Shown: piece by piece, positions 39,458 to 49,044 of the stretch | How the letters are laid out: the number at the start of each line of letters is the position of its first letter | Numbering within the stretch: position 1 is the first letter of the stretch | Source of the DNA: an uncultured Methanobacterium sp. | GTDB lineage: Archaea; Methanobacteriota; Methanobacteria; Methanobacteriales; Methanobacteriaceae | Assembly (NCBI RefSeq): GCF_963666025.1 | Contig: NZ_OY762552.1 | Location: forward strand, 1,920,001-1,980,000 | Direction of reading: 5' to 3' | Length of the DNA: 60,000 nt | Made by a program: the position numbers and the translations under genes | The notes under the pieces: generated by a model | Told to the model about the DNA's origin: nothing | Database searches by the model: none | The model's input: only the letters and a program-made list of their open reading frames with translations

Positions 39458-39760
39458 TTATCCCAGTTTTTTCTCTACGGAGTGCACTTTATCCGCCAGG
39501 GTTCGGTCACGGTCCCTGCGATCATCGATCTTGACACTGGTTACCACACGCTCTGAACCTTCCTTAAAAACTGCTTCATGAGCAAGTTTAATTGCACAAA
39601 AGAGTTCATCAGGATTTTCAGCTTCTAAAAGGGTTCCCATGCCACTTAACTGATATTTTATCCCAGCTTCATCCAGTGCAGCCAGAGCAGCGGCCACATA
39701 TTTGCTGAGACTGGTCCCAGGGGTGCCTACGGGGATTACGGTCAGTTCTGCTGATATCAT
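39458..39760 (-). CDS. MTH1187-family thiamine-binding protein
   Basis: 100 residues, the normal size for the MTH1187/YkoF-like family, a ferredoxin-like fold that binds thiamine or related ligands. Visible: ISAELTVIPVGTPGTSLSKYVAAALAAL, YQLSGMGTLLEAENPDELF and VVTSVKIDDRRDRD. It starts only 35 bases from the divergent ncsA-like gene. A TATA-like ATATATGG about 27 bases before the ATG suggests a leaderless message. Confidence 0.88.
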   Translation of the reverse strand: MISAELTVIPVGTPGTSLSKYVAAALAALDEAGIKYQLSGMGTLLEAENPDELFCAIKLAHEAVFKEGSERVVTSVKIDDRRDRDRTLADKVHSVEKKLG

Positions 39761-39795
39761 AATGATTTTTATGTTCAGCCAGCCATATATTTTTT
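39761..39795. promoter_or_regulatory. 35-bp divergent promoter gap
   Basis: Only 35 bases separate the start codons of two divergent genes and no ribosome binding site is visible for either. On the minus strand AAATATATGG (about 39793-39784) fits a TATA box that places the start site at the ATG of the thiamine-binding gene. Confidence 0.45.
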
Positions 39796-40656
39796 ATGAA
39801 ACACCTGGATTACCAGAACTTCAATCAAAAACTTGAAAACAAGGTTAAAAAGGTAATAATGGATTATAACCTGATCGATGAAGGGGATAAGGTAGCAGTT
39901 GCCCTTTCAGGTGGCAAAGATAGTGTTTTAACCCTGCACATTCTGGATAAACTTTTATGTGAAAATGAATTTGATTTTGAACTTTTGGCCATTGCCATTG
40001 ATGAAGGAATTTCTGGTTATCGTGAAGATGGAACAGAATCTGCCCGGAATAATGCATCTGTGCTGGGAGTGGAGTATCATGAAGTATCCCTGGAAAGTGA
40101 GATGGGGTTCTCCCTGGATGAGGCAGCCCAATTTTTCCAGACTGCCTGTGTTCCCTGTGGTGTTTTCAGACGTTACCTGTTAAACCGCACCGCCCACCAG
40201 CTGGGGGCTGATAAACTGGCCACTGGCCACAACCTGGATGATGAAGTTCAGTCTTTTCTAATGAGTTTTGCCCGGGCTGATGTTCGGCGTTTTGCCAAGT
40301 TCGGACCGAAACAGGAGCGTATCCATCCTAAGATGGTTCCACGTATCAAGCCACTGTGGCTGGTTCCAGAAAAGGAGGTGGGAATGTGGGCTGTTATGAA
40401 TGAAATGGATGTGCACCTGGCAGAATGCCCCTATGCTTATCAATCCCTCCGTTCCCGACTGAAAAATTACCTTAACCATCTGGAGGAGGACAGGCCTGGT
40501 ACTAAACTGAATTTGCTTCAATTTTTCCAGAAAAACCTGCAGATAGATAAGAAAAAGGTCAAAATTAATGAGTGCCAGACATGTGGTGAACCCTCATCTG
40601 CTTCCATCTGCAAGGCCTGTGAAATGCATGAATTTATAAAAAATGAGTTAGGATGA
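39796..40656 (+). CDS. ncsA: NcsA/CTU1-type tRNA 2-thiolation ATPase (TIGR00269)
   Basis: 286 residues. PP-loop ATP pyrophosphatase: VAVALSGGKDSVLTLHIL near 32-49, CVPCGVFRRYLLNRTA near 119-134, and LATGHNLDDEVQSFLMSF near 142-159 (catalytic Asp). The C-terminal zinc motif CQTCGEPSSASICKAC is present. The family adenylates and thiolates U34 of tRNA with a ubiquitin-like sulfur carrier. The usual N-terminal CXXC zinc finger is not visible here, so the protein is short at its start or begins differently. Confidence 0.87.
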   Translation: MKHLDYQNFNQKLENKVKKVIMDYNLIDEGDKVAVALSGGKDSVLTLHILDKLLCENEFDFELLAIAIDEGISGYREDGTESARNNASVLGVEYHEVSLESEMGFSLDEAAQFFQTACVPCGVFRRYLLNRTAHQLGADKLATGHNLDDEVQSFLMSFARADVRRFAKFGPKQERIHPKMVPRIKPLWLVPEKEVGMWAVMNEMDVHLAECPYAYQSLRSRLKNYLNHLEEDRPGTKLNLLQFFQKNLQIDKKKVKINECQTCGEPSSASICKACEMHEFIKNELG

Positions 40657-40667
40657 AAAACGCATTT

Positions 40668-40710
40668 AAATTAGAAGGATGTTGCTAATTTAGAAAGACA
40701 TTTCTAATTT
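40668..40710. terminator. Hairpins between convergent genes
   Basis: AAATTAGAA (40668-40676) pairs with TTCTAATTT (40702-40710). A nested alternative TTAGAAA-GACA-TTTCTAA (40690-40707) is stronger locally. Both lie between the ncsA-like gene and the GTPase gene and may end or protect either transcript. Confidence 0.45.
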
Positions 40711-40769
40711 AAAAGATGTGCATTATATCAACACGGTTTATTGTTTTTTAAACACTGTGGGACTGTTTT

Positions 40770-42365
40770 TTATATATCAACTAAACGGGTTACAGTACCC
40801 ACACCTTTACTCTTACCTTCCCTGAAAATTAATCGTTGACCTTCACGGATTGCGTAAGGCCGGTATTTAAATCTCATTCTTATTGATCCGGTGTCTCCTG
40901 CAGAAAGATATTCTAGGTTAATGGGTCTGAAACAGGTGGTTTCGGCTATGGTCTCGATGTGGGTTATGCACTCGTAACCATCTTTAATGGTGGTGGGGTG
41001 TACCAGTATGGCCACATCTGCATCAAATTCCCTCACAGCATGTGGGTTGTAATCCTGGTGGCATATGATCATCCCTCTTCTGATTTCATCCATTTCCACG
41101 CCGGTAATGGAAATTCCAACCACTTCGCCCACAGTAGCACTTTCTTTACGGTAATGGTGCATTTCAATGGTTTTAACATTCACCGGTAGGAAATCCCCAG
41201 AACTAGAGGGTCCTAAAATAAGTTTTTCACCTTTTTTAACTTTCCCCTGCCTTATGGTACCACTCACCACAGTTCCCACACCCATAACAGAGTAGATCTT
41301 GTCGATGTACATCATAAACGGCTTCTGGGATTCTTCCTCATGGGATGGTATTTTAAGGCCTGAAAAAAGTCGATCTAACAGTTCAAGTCCCTCACCGGTT
41401 ACTGGGGATGCTTTAATAACCGGTACCAGGTGTTGATTCATGTTTTCTGTTAAAAAATCCGCATCTTCCATGGTTTTCACCATGTAGGGTATCCTTCCCA
41501 CCAGTTTCAACAGGTCGAAGATATCCTGGCGAACATTCTTAATTTTTTCCTCAGTTACCATGTCAATTTTAGTCATTACCACTATAACTGGTAATTCCAT
41601 GGCTAAGATTATGCCCAGGTGTTCCCTGGTGATATGGGTGGGTCCCTGGTCAGCTGCCACCACAAGCAAGCCGTGACTTAGCTTTTGCCCCACAATACCA
41701 CGGATGGTGGTGCGGAGCCAGGGTTCATGGCCCACAGTGTCCACGAAGGATATCAGTTTATCACACTTTTCCACCATGAGTGCTTTATCCCTCTTGTTTA
41801 GAGGGTTCTTAATACGTACTGGTTCCCCATTTTTGAATCCATAAACAGCGAAGGATAGATCAGCAGATAAACCACGTTCTATCTCATGTTTTTGAACGTC
41901 CAGAAATATGCGGGTGCTCCCTGAACCGGTGTCCAGTGTTCCAGTGGTTAAAGTTCCCACCAGGGTGCTTTTACCATGATCTACGTGCCCGGCAACTCCA
42001 ATTAGTAAATGGTTGCTTTTGCTGTTCTGCTGGCGGCTGATAATTACTTTAGCAACTTCTCCCTTACCTGCAGTTTGCTTTTCCACATCGGTGATTCTGG
42101 AATTTATTTCACGGGCCAGTTCACCCAGTACATGGAGGGATTCATCCATTGTGGATTTTCCCAGCCCCACCAGCAAACCATCATCATCCACTCCAATAAA
42201 ATAAATAGCCTCACCGTGGCCTCTTTCCAGACGGTACTTCATCTGGGATGCCAGGTGCTGTTTACGCTCAGTAAAAAGGTGAGTATTAGAATTAAGACTT
42301 TCTTTGAATTCTATGTTTTTTCTTTCACCATATTGTGTAATGTTAAAGAAATTTTTACTACTCAT
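40770..42365 (-). CDS. GTPBP1-like translational GTPase
   Basis: 531 residues. A unique N-terminal domain (1-115) precedes an EF-Tu-like GTPase: GVAGHVDHGKSTLVGTL (G1, near 123-139), DTVGHEPW (G3), and VVMTKIDMV (G4), followed by two beta-barrel domains (TVVSGTIRQGKVKKGEKLILGP). This fits the archaeal relatives of GTPBP1/2, which are ribosome- or RNA-associated; the archaeal role is not settled. The ATG follows AGGTTTAAT. Confidence 0.87.
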   Translation of the reverse strand: MSSKNFFNITQYGERKNIEFKESLNSNTHLFTERKQHLASQMKYRLERGHGEAIYFIGVDDDGLLVGLGKSTMDESLHVLGELAREINSRITDVEKQTAGKGEVAKVIISRQQNSKSNHLLIGVAGHVDHGKSTLVGTLTTGTLDTGSGSTRIFLDVQKHEIERGLSADLSFAVYGFKNGEPVRIKNPLNKRDKALMVEKCDKLISFVDTVGHEPWLRTTIRGIVGQKLSHGLLVVAADQGPTHITREHLGIILAMELPVIVVMTKIDMVTEEKIKNVRQDIFDLLKLVGRIPYMVKTMEDADFLTENMNQHLVPVIKASPVTGEGLELLDRLFSGLKIPSHEEESQKPFMMYIDKIYSVMGVGTVVSGTIRQGKVKKGEKLILGPSSSGDFLPVNVKTIEMHHYRKESATVGEVVGISITGVEMDEIRRGMIICHQDYNPHAVREFDADVAILVHPTTIKDGYECITHIETIAETTCFRPINLEYLSAGDTGSIRMRFKYRPYAIREGQRLIFREGKSKGVGTVTRLVDI

Positions 42366-42585
42366 AATTAAACCTTATGTTTTATTAATGAGTACTTTTA
42401 TCCAATGTGTCTATTATGGTTATTTCATTTAAAAAGAATGGTTTTCATTGTAAATCATATATGAATTTTCAATGTTTTGAGAACTAATTCATATGTTTTA
42501 TATGATTTTGTACCTGTTGAATTTAGCGAAGTTGCAGTCTCAGTTATTTGCCAGATCTTATACCACAACAGAATGGCACCGGTTT

Positions 42586-42798
42586 TCAAAGTTTATCAGC
42601 AGTAGTAAAGTAGGCCCCACCATACTTTTCTTCCTGAAGTTCCTGCACCTTTTCAGAGGCTGTTTGATTGTCTTCAGTTTTGGCTATGATTCTCCTTTCG
42701 GCAACCTTCAAACTCTTCCCACAGACACATTTTTTCCGTGCCACACCTTCCTTGGCATAAACTGCCCGTCCACAGTCACATCTGAATATTAAATACAT
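42586..42798 (-). CDS. DUF1922 (MTH1184-like) zinc-ribbon protein
   Basis: 70 residues, matching the DUF1922 family known from MTH1184: MYLIFRCDCGRAVYAKEGVARKKCVCGK holds four cysteines in a CXC...CXC pattern that forms a zinc ribbon, followed by a charged helical tail. Function unknown. Separate transcript on the minus strand. Confidence 0.82.
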   Translation of the reverse strand: MYLIFRCDCGRAVYAKEGVARKKCVCGKSLKVAERRIIAKTEDNQTASEKVQELQEEKYGGAYFTTADKL

Positions 42799-43098
42799 TT
42801 AACCAGCTCTTTTAAAGACTTCTTCGAAGATTTAAGTGAAATTTCGAAGATTAAATAAAATCATTATTATTGTATATTTTTCCTTCTTTAATTTTAGTAT
42901 CTATATATTTTATTTTTATACAGAGGTTTATTTTTATAAAGGGGATTTGTAGATTTTAGAAGAAGAATTTATAGTAAATATTAAAGATCGTGAATTTTTT
43001 AAAAAAATAAGAAATGAATTTTTAATCAAATTCCTTTAATCAAGTGTATATTTTTAATTAAATACTGTAAAATTATTAATTTATATTCCTGTTGGACT
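42799..43098. other. AT-rich spacer
   Basis: No gene seen. TTCGAAGATT(T)AA-like words repeat at about 42821 and 42843 (TCTTCGAAGA is a 10-bp palindrome). T-rich DNA before 43099 probably receives the end of the TraB transcript. Confidence 0.35.
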
Positions 43099-44256
<1,158 letters not shown>

Positions 44257-44446
44257 TAAATCACTCTAAATTCAACTAAAAAATTTATTCTATCGATAAA
44301 CTGAAAGTATTTTTTAATAATTTTACTTTTTGTTAATTTTTTTAGTTCTTCCAGTTATAATAATGAGCCTATAAATATAATATAGGTCTATAAAAAGCTT
44401 GTCCTTCACTAATTTTAATGTTAATTTATTCTAGAGTTTTATCCTT

Positions 44447-45115
44447 TTATTTTAAAATTCTGATTAATCCATCCTTAAATTCAGGTACTAATTTTAATTT
44501 ATCCCGCTGGAGGCAGAAGTTCACATCTTCCCCAAATCCCAATTTTTTGAGATTCCTTGCTGATCTGGAGTTTTTAACAGCCTCATCTACCATTTCAGGG
44601 TTTTCAGTTGCCAGGCACGCTGCCTGTGCCATTTCATCCAGTTCCTGATCCTGCAGGTGGGAAATTATTGCACCGGCGCCCAGGAAATCTTCTATGGCAA
44701 ATTGCCCCCTTACTCCGGCCATAACCACTTCTATATGGTCTACTGCAATTTCTCTAGCCTTTTTGGATACAGCCTGGGCATTTATAAAAGAACCTATCAG
44801 TGCACGACCGCGGATACCTTCTAAAATTCGGGTTCCGTTACTTGTGGTGATGATCAGGGTTTTGCCATGTAATTTCTGGATTTCAATGGGGGAATTCCCG
44901 ACATCGAATCCTTCAATGGTTGCTCCTCCCCTTTCACCTGCCAGGAAAGCCTGATGTTCTGGTGCTAGTGCCAGAGCTTCTTCTATTTCCAGGGTGGGAA
45001 TTATATTGGGGATTTTTTCCAGGGCCACGGTGATAGTGGTGCTGGCACGCAGTACATCGACCATAATGGCCACATCTTTAGAAAGTGATCTCTCAAAACT
45101 CAGGGAAACCTGCAT
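44447..45115 (-). CDS. comB: 2-phosphosulfolactate phosphatase
   Basis: 222 residues of the ComB family, a Mg-dependent phosphatase that forms sulfolactate in coenzyme M biosynthesis, upstream of ComC. Family features are VDVLRASTTITVALE near 22-36, LAGERGGATIEGFDVGNSPIEI near 58-79, TTSNGTRIL and GAGAIISHL. Its partner comC is 35 kb away in the window, so the pathway genes are dispersed. ATG behind GGTGTTATT. Confidence 0.93.
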   Translation of the reverse strand: MQVSLSFERSLSKDVAIMVDVLRASTTITVALEKIPNIIPTLEIEEALALAPEHQAFLAGERGGATIEGFDVGNSPIEIQKLHGKTLIITTSNGTRILEGIRGRALIGSFINAQAVSKKAREIAVDHIEVVMAGVRGQFAIEDFLGAGAIISHLQDQELDEMAQAACLATENPEMVDEAVKNSRSARNLKKLGFGEDVNFCLQRDKLKLVPEFKDGLIRILK

Positions 45116-45170
45116 AATAACACCAAAAAATAGATAGTAAAGGGAAAAATAACGTTTTTATTATTCCTTT

Positions 45171-45395
45171 TTATTCTGGAACCTTCTCGGCAAAGGCGAA
45201 TCTTCTCCGCACCGAGGTTATTCGAACCTTGATCTCTTCACCCACCTTTGTTTCAGGTACAAAGACCACAAAACCTTCAATTCGGGTGATTCCATCGCCT
45301 TCCTTACCTACATCTTCAATTTTAACTTCATATTCTTCCCCTTCTTTTATAGGGGCCGTTTTTGGGGGTTCATCTGCTCCAAACAATTTATTCAC
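45171..45395 (-). CDS. TRAM-domain RNA-binding protein
   Basis: 74 residues, essentially a single TRAM domain: YEVKIEDVGKEGDGITRIEGFVVFVPETKVGEEIKVRITSV, the OB-fold seen at the end of TrmA/MiaB enzymes. Stand-alone TRAM proteins are abundant in methanogens and can act as RNA chaperones. Start is GTG 45395. A 7-bp inverted repeat (45402-45422) precedes it in the leader. Divergent from mmp17. Confidence 0.9.
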   Translation of the reverse strand: MNKLFGADEPPKTAPIKEGEEYEVKIEDVGKEGDGITRIEGFVVFVPETKVGEEIKVRITSVRRRFAFAEKVPE

Positions 45396-45401
45396 ATCCC
45401 G

Positions 45402-45422
45402 AGACCAAATATTAATTGGTCT
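45402..45422 (-). promoter_or_regulatory. Leader hairpin of the TRAM gene
   Basis: AGACCAA-7 bases-TTGGTCT, a perfect 7-bp inverted repeat ending 7 bases before the GTG start, where it would overlap or border the ribosome binding region. Possible autoregulatory RNA structure; inference only. Confidence 0.5.
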
Positions 45423-45576
45423 TGTTATGTTATTTTTTTGTTTTATTTATTATTTAAATTCTTTGGTAACTCTCTTTTCAGGGTTTGTCTGCTAAATAAT
45501 GGAAATTCAATGGATTTAAACTGATTTTTTTTTTATTTGTGTTTTTCAAATTTTGCCAGAAAATATTTAGATAATC

Positions 45577-45588
45577 TATATATAATGT
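45577..45588 (+). promoter_or_regulatory. TATA box of mmp17
   Basis: TCTATATATAAT lies about 50-60 bases before the mmp17 start codon at 45639. Confidence 0.5.
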
Positions 45589-45638
45589 AGTAATGATATG
45601 ACCAGTGAAATTAAAGGGATCAGTGAATCGAGGTGTCC

Positions 45639-46190
45639 ATGAAAATTTATACCACTCCCATGTGTCAGGAAGCAGTTAGACTGGCTGGTGTTTTAGACTA
45701 CACTGTAAAGCAGGACAATAATTTTGATGGCTCAGATCTGGCTATCGTATTATCTGAGACCAAAACCCAAGTTCCTGCCATTAAAATAAAGTTAAATACT
45801 TTTAAACAAATTTATGAAAGTGTTGATATCATTTCAATCACTTTAAAAACGGAAAAACTGGATATGGGGGAATGGGAGGATTCTGTTCATGTTTCCAGGG
45901 AAAGGGAAACAATGGATGAAAGGAAAAAAATAAAAGTTAAGGTGTACTCTAATTTTATCACAGACATAGTAGCTGACATGGGATTTTCTCTGGTTAAAGA
46001 AAAACCAGACTTTTTAGTTTTCCCGGACTACCTGAAAGATTACAAGAATAAGGATATCCTGGGGGAAATAGAGATTATGGGTGATAGGGCTGTGGAAATC
46101 CCTTCCCATAAAAATGCCCCCCTAAATCCACTGGAAAGAGCACAAATAAGATACAATATTCTGGAGAGTAGACTATGTACGAAACCCTAA
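45639..46190 (+). CDS. mmp17: Methanogenesis marker protein 17 (MCR activation component, probable)
   Basis: About 183 residues from ATG 45639, behind AGGTG; the in-frame GTG two codons earlier overlaps that site. The sequence (MKIYTTPMCQEAVRLAGVLDYTV, then KVKVYSNFITDIVADMGFSLVKEKPDFLVFP) fits the methanogen-only Mmp17 family by size and by its place directly before mmp7. Mmp17 is reported as part of the ATP-dependent MCR activation complex with McrC, Mmp3, Mmp7 and component A2. Overlaps mmp7 by 16 bases, so the two are coupled. The family number is recalled, not searched. Confidence 0.72.
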   Translation: MKIYTTPMCQEAVRLAGVLDYTVKQDNNFDGSDLAIVLSETKTQVPAIKIKLNTFKQIYESVDIISITLKTEKLDMGEWEDSVHVSRERETMDERKKIKVKVYSNFITDIVADMGFSLVKEKPDFLVFPDYLKDYKNKDILGEIEIMGDRAVEIPSHKNAPLNPLERAQIRYNILESRLCTKP

Positions 46191-47086
46191 CCTATACTGG
46201 AGGAGTTCACAAGCACGAAGAGATAACAGAGCTTATCGAGGATCTGGGAGGTTTCGTTTTGCAGGAGACCACCAGTCAGATGGATCTGGTCCTCACCCTG
46301 GCGGTGCCTGTGGAAGATGTTGAGAAGGTCGAGGAAAAATCCAGTGAACTTCTGGGGAAAATTAAAAGAGCGCCCATGGCCGGAACAGAAATTGCCATTG
46401 TATCCCCGACTCTGGCCCGACAGCACCTACCCCATTCTGCCTGTGATATCTCAGAGTACCTCCGACGTTACGGGGCTAAGGACAACATGATAGGCCTATC
46501 CCGAGGAGCAGGAAAGGGGATTTCACGCATTTCACAGGATGAGAAGAGACTCATTGAAGAGCATGATCTGGCTGTTTTTGCCCTGGGAAGTTTCAGGGAA
46601 TGTATCAGGAACAAAACTCACCTTTTCGCGGATATTGACATTCCAGTGGTGGTTACCGGTGCTCCTGAGATGAATGTGGAGGACATACCCGGGGCCACAG
46701 CTTATGTTAGTGGACTGGGCAGGATCCCCCGTCGTCTGAAAAGAGGGGAGAACATTCGTGCCCTAAGGAACCTGGTGGATGTTGTTGAGGACATATTGGA
46801 TAATCGTCGAAAAGAGATGATGGATGATCCGCCTATTGTTCCATCTATCCTAGTAAAAACAGAAATTGAAAACCAGGTTGAAGCAGTAAAGGAAATCTAT
46901 TCCCCTGCACCAATAGTCAGTCAGCTGGATGGAGTGAGGGTTAAGCTGAACTATGACCAGTACAAGGATCAGATTGCTGAGGTTAAAGTGGATGATTACC
47001 GCCTGGGTGATGTCTCTGAAATTAAGAAATCTTTGATGTATGACTACATTCTGGTGAAGTTATTGCCAGAAACTTCTATAATTTAA
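46175..47086 (+). CDS. mmp7: Methanogenesis marker protein 7
   Basis: 303 residues. MYETLTYTGGVHKHEEITELIEDLGGFVLQ and HLPHSACDISEYLRRYGAKDNMIGLSRGAGKGI are typical of the Mmp7 family, found only in methanogens and related archaea. Mmp7 belongs to the MCR activation complex that uses ATP and low-potential electrons to reduce nickel of F430. Two cysteines are notable, in HSACDIS and FRECIRN. Its start overlaps the end of mmp17. An 11-bp repeat array follows. Confidence 0.85.
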   Translation: MYETLTYTGGVHKHEEITELIEDLGGFVLQETTSQMDLVLTLAVPVEDVEKVEEKSSELLGKIKRAPMAGTEIAIVSPTLARQHLPHSACDISEYLRRYGAKDNMIGLSRGAGKGISRISQDEKRLIEEHDLAVFALGSFRECIRNKTHLFADIDIPVVVTGAPEMNVEDIPGATAYVSGLGRIPRRLKRGENIRALRNLVDVVEDILDNRRKEMMDDPPIVPSILVKTEIENQVEAVKEIYSPAPIVSQLDGVRVKLNYDQYKDQIAEVKVDDYRLGDVSEIKKSLMYDYILVKLLPETSII

Positions 47087-47090
47087 GAAT

Positions 47091-47146
47091 AAGTCTGGAG
47101 TTAGTCTGGAGTTAGTCTGGAGTTAGTCTGGAGTTAGTCTGGAGTC
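47091..47146. repeat. 11-bp tandem repeat after mmp7
   Basis: Five copies of AGTCTGGAGTT (about 47091-47145) begin 5 bases after the mmp7 stop codon. The period is not a multiple of three, so it is not coding. It lies in the 3' untranslated region. Confidence 0.9.
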
Positions 47147-47216
47147 ATATTGAACAAATAATCCCTTTTTTATTTCATAGATTTAATTTTAAATCAAGCT
47201 TTAAGGCGGTTTAAAA

Positions 47217-48296
47217 ATGAGAAGAATCCTGCAGTATGCAATGTTCATATCCCTATTTTTTGTGGGATTTTTAGTCCTGAACTACTATGTTTTCATGGGA
47301 ATGTCGTTTCTCTTGGATTTGCCCATGGATACTGGATTTTACATAGTAATGATAATTGCTGCAATTTCCTATCCTCTTGCCACCCTGATTGAACGTACAG
47401 TTTCCAACAACTATACTCGAGTATTCTACACCGCAGCATCAGCGTGGATGGGAATATCATTCTATCTTCTGTTCTTACTGATTATCTACCTGATACTTTC
47501 CTGGTTTATCCCTGTTCCCCGCGAAAGTGCCGGTATTTTAATAGCAATACTGGTAACGGTTATCAGCGCATATTCCATCTATAATAGTTACACCTTGAAA
47601 CTTACAAAAATGGAAATACCCTTAAAAGGTTTAAATGAAGATATCAGGGCGGTTCACCTATCAGATATCCACATTGGTTCTGTTAGAAACTCAGGTTACA
47701 TGGAGAGAATCGTTAATGAGACCAACAAACTAAATCCGGATGTGGTTTTCATAACCGGAGACATGGTTGATGGTAGTGCCCGACTGCATAAACATACATT
47801 TAAAGCAATAAATCATCTTAAAATGCCAGTATTTTTTGTTACAGGTAATCATGAAACTTATGAAGGGTTGGATGAAGTTTTCCGGGTTCTAAAAGACACC
47901 AAATTAAGGATCCTTCAGGGAGAACTGGTTGACTTTAAAGGGATACAGGTAATTGGTGTTGGATATTATTATGGGAAGGAACACCTTAAAAACACACTTT
48001 CGAAGCTGGAAATTGACAGTGAAAAACCATCAGTCCTGCTTTACCACCTTCCCCAGGAGCTGGAGAATGCCCATGAGGCAGGTATTGATCTGCAGCTTTC
48101 AGGCCACACTCACAATGGTCAGATGATACCATTTAATTTCCTGGTTAAGCTGATGTTCCCCTATATCACCGGGTTGTATGAGTACAAAGGGACTAAACTA
48201 TATGTATCCCAGGGTACTGGTACATGGGGCCCTCCCATGAGGTTGGGTTCAAGGTGTGAGATGACTCTAATATCTTTAAAACCAGAATTCAGATAA
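47217..48296 (+). CDS. Membrane-anchored metallophosphoesterase
   Basis: 359 residues. Four hydrophobic segments in the first 130, then a calcineurin-like phosphoesterase domain: VHLSDIHIGSVRNS near 143-156, FITGDMVDGS, VTGNHETYEG, and SGHTHNGQMIPF near 298-309. All metal ligands are intact. This resembles YaeI/UDP-diacylglucosamine hydrolase relatives; in archaea the substrate is probably a phospholipid intermediate or nucleotide. It separates mmp7 from the MinD/NifX operon. Confidence 0.9.
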   Translation: MRRILQYAMFISLFFVGFLVLNYYVFMGMSFLLDLPMDTGFYIVMIIAAISYPLATLIERTVSNNYTRVFYTAASAWMGISFYLLFLLIIYLILSWFIPVPRESAGILIAILVTVISAYSIYNSYTLKLTKMEIPLKGLNEDIRAVHLSDIHIGSVRNSGYMERIVNETNKLNPDVVFITGDMVDGSARLHKHTFKAINHLKMPVFFVTGNHETYEGLDEVFRVLKDTKLRILQGELVDFKGIQVIGVGYYYGKEHLKNTLSKLEIDSEKPSVLLYHLPQELENAHEAGIDLQLSGHTHNGQMIPFNFLVKLMFPYITGLYEYKGTKLYVSQGTGTWGPPMRLGSRCEMTLISLKPEFR

Positions 48297-48716
48297 TCCA
48301 TTTTTTTTTGATAGGGCAATCCAATGAATAATCTAAATAGAATAATAGTCAATTTTATAATCGATATGGTAATTGAATATATATTCTATATAACATCCTA
48401 ATTAATTTTAAATTTCTTAATTCTTTTTTTTTAACGGAGAATAATCATTTAAATAAATTTTTAACTTGTTTTTAAATGTTTTTTGAAAGTCATGTTTTCA
48501 TAGGTAAGGTAATGTTTATATAGGGTTTTGAATATATATTCATAACACGTGTCTGGTAACTTTGATCTGTAAGATCATGAACTTACTCAGATTCAGAAAA
48601 TAGGTGTTATAATCGCAAATAATTGGAAACTATCCAATGGTTGGAAACTATCCAAAATGGTTGGAAAATAATCTGAAATAGGTTGGAAAATCATCTAAAT
48701 AGGAGGAGATTAAGTT
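48297..48716 (+). promoter_or_regulatory. Leader region of the zinc ribbon-NifX-MinD operon
   Basis: No gene. TTTATATAGG (48516-48525) is a TATA box. TGAATATATATTC occurs at 48373-48385 and 48529-48541, the second as part of a 14-bp palindrome. ACACGTGT (48545-48552) and TGATCT-GTA-AGATCA (48563-48577) are further palindromes. Two copies of TTGGA-AACTA-TCCAA (48623-48637, 48641-48655) plus two degenerate ones precede AGGAGGAG, the ribosome binding site. The density suggests tight regulation, perhaps by metal. Confidence 0.55.
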
Positions 48717-49025
48717 ATGGATAAAAAAGAGTATCAATGTAAAATCTGTGGCCTGCAATGGCACACTGTGAAAGAATTTGATGAATGTCCGGATTGCCAT
48801 TCTAAAGATATAGAATTGATAACTGTTGAAGAGGAACAGCTAACAAAAGCCACAGGACAAATGGGATCTGGAAGAAACCAACGAATGGGCAGAAGGATGG
48901 GAGGTGGACCTCCAAGGGTATGTAAATGCCATGAATGTGGCTATGAATCTCCAAAGACTCCTGGAGTGCCATGTCGTCAAACAAAATGCCCTGAATGCGG
49001 GCGTCCACTGTGTGGATCGGATTGA
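48717..49025 (+). CDS. Zinc-ribbon / rubredoxin-like small protein
   Basis: 102 residues with two metal knuckle sets: YQCKICGLQWHTVKEFDECPDCHS (near 6-29) resembles a rubredoxin-like ribbon, and CKCHECGYESPKTPGVPCRQTKCPECGRPLCG (near 69-100) is a second zinc ribbon. The middle is Gly/Arg/Met-rich (GQMGSGRNQRMGRRMGGG), as in other small proteins of NifX-type clusters. It begins the operon after AGGAGGAG and is 19 bases from the first NifX-like gene. Possibly an electron or cluster carrier; function not established. Confidence 0.75.
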   Translation: MDKKEYQCKICGLQWHTVKEFDECPDCHSKDIELITVEEEQLTKATGQMGSGRNQRMGRRMGGGPPRVCKCHECGYESPKTPGVPCRQTKCPECGRPLCGSD

Positions 49026-49044
49026 GTAAATGGAGGAGACTAAA

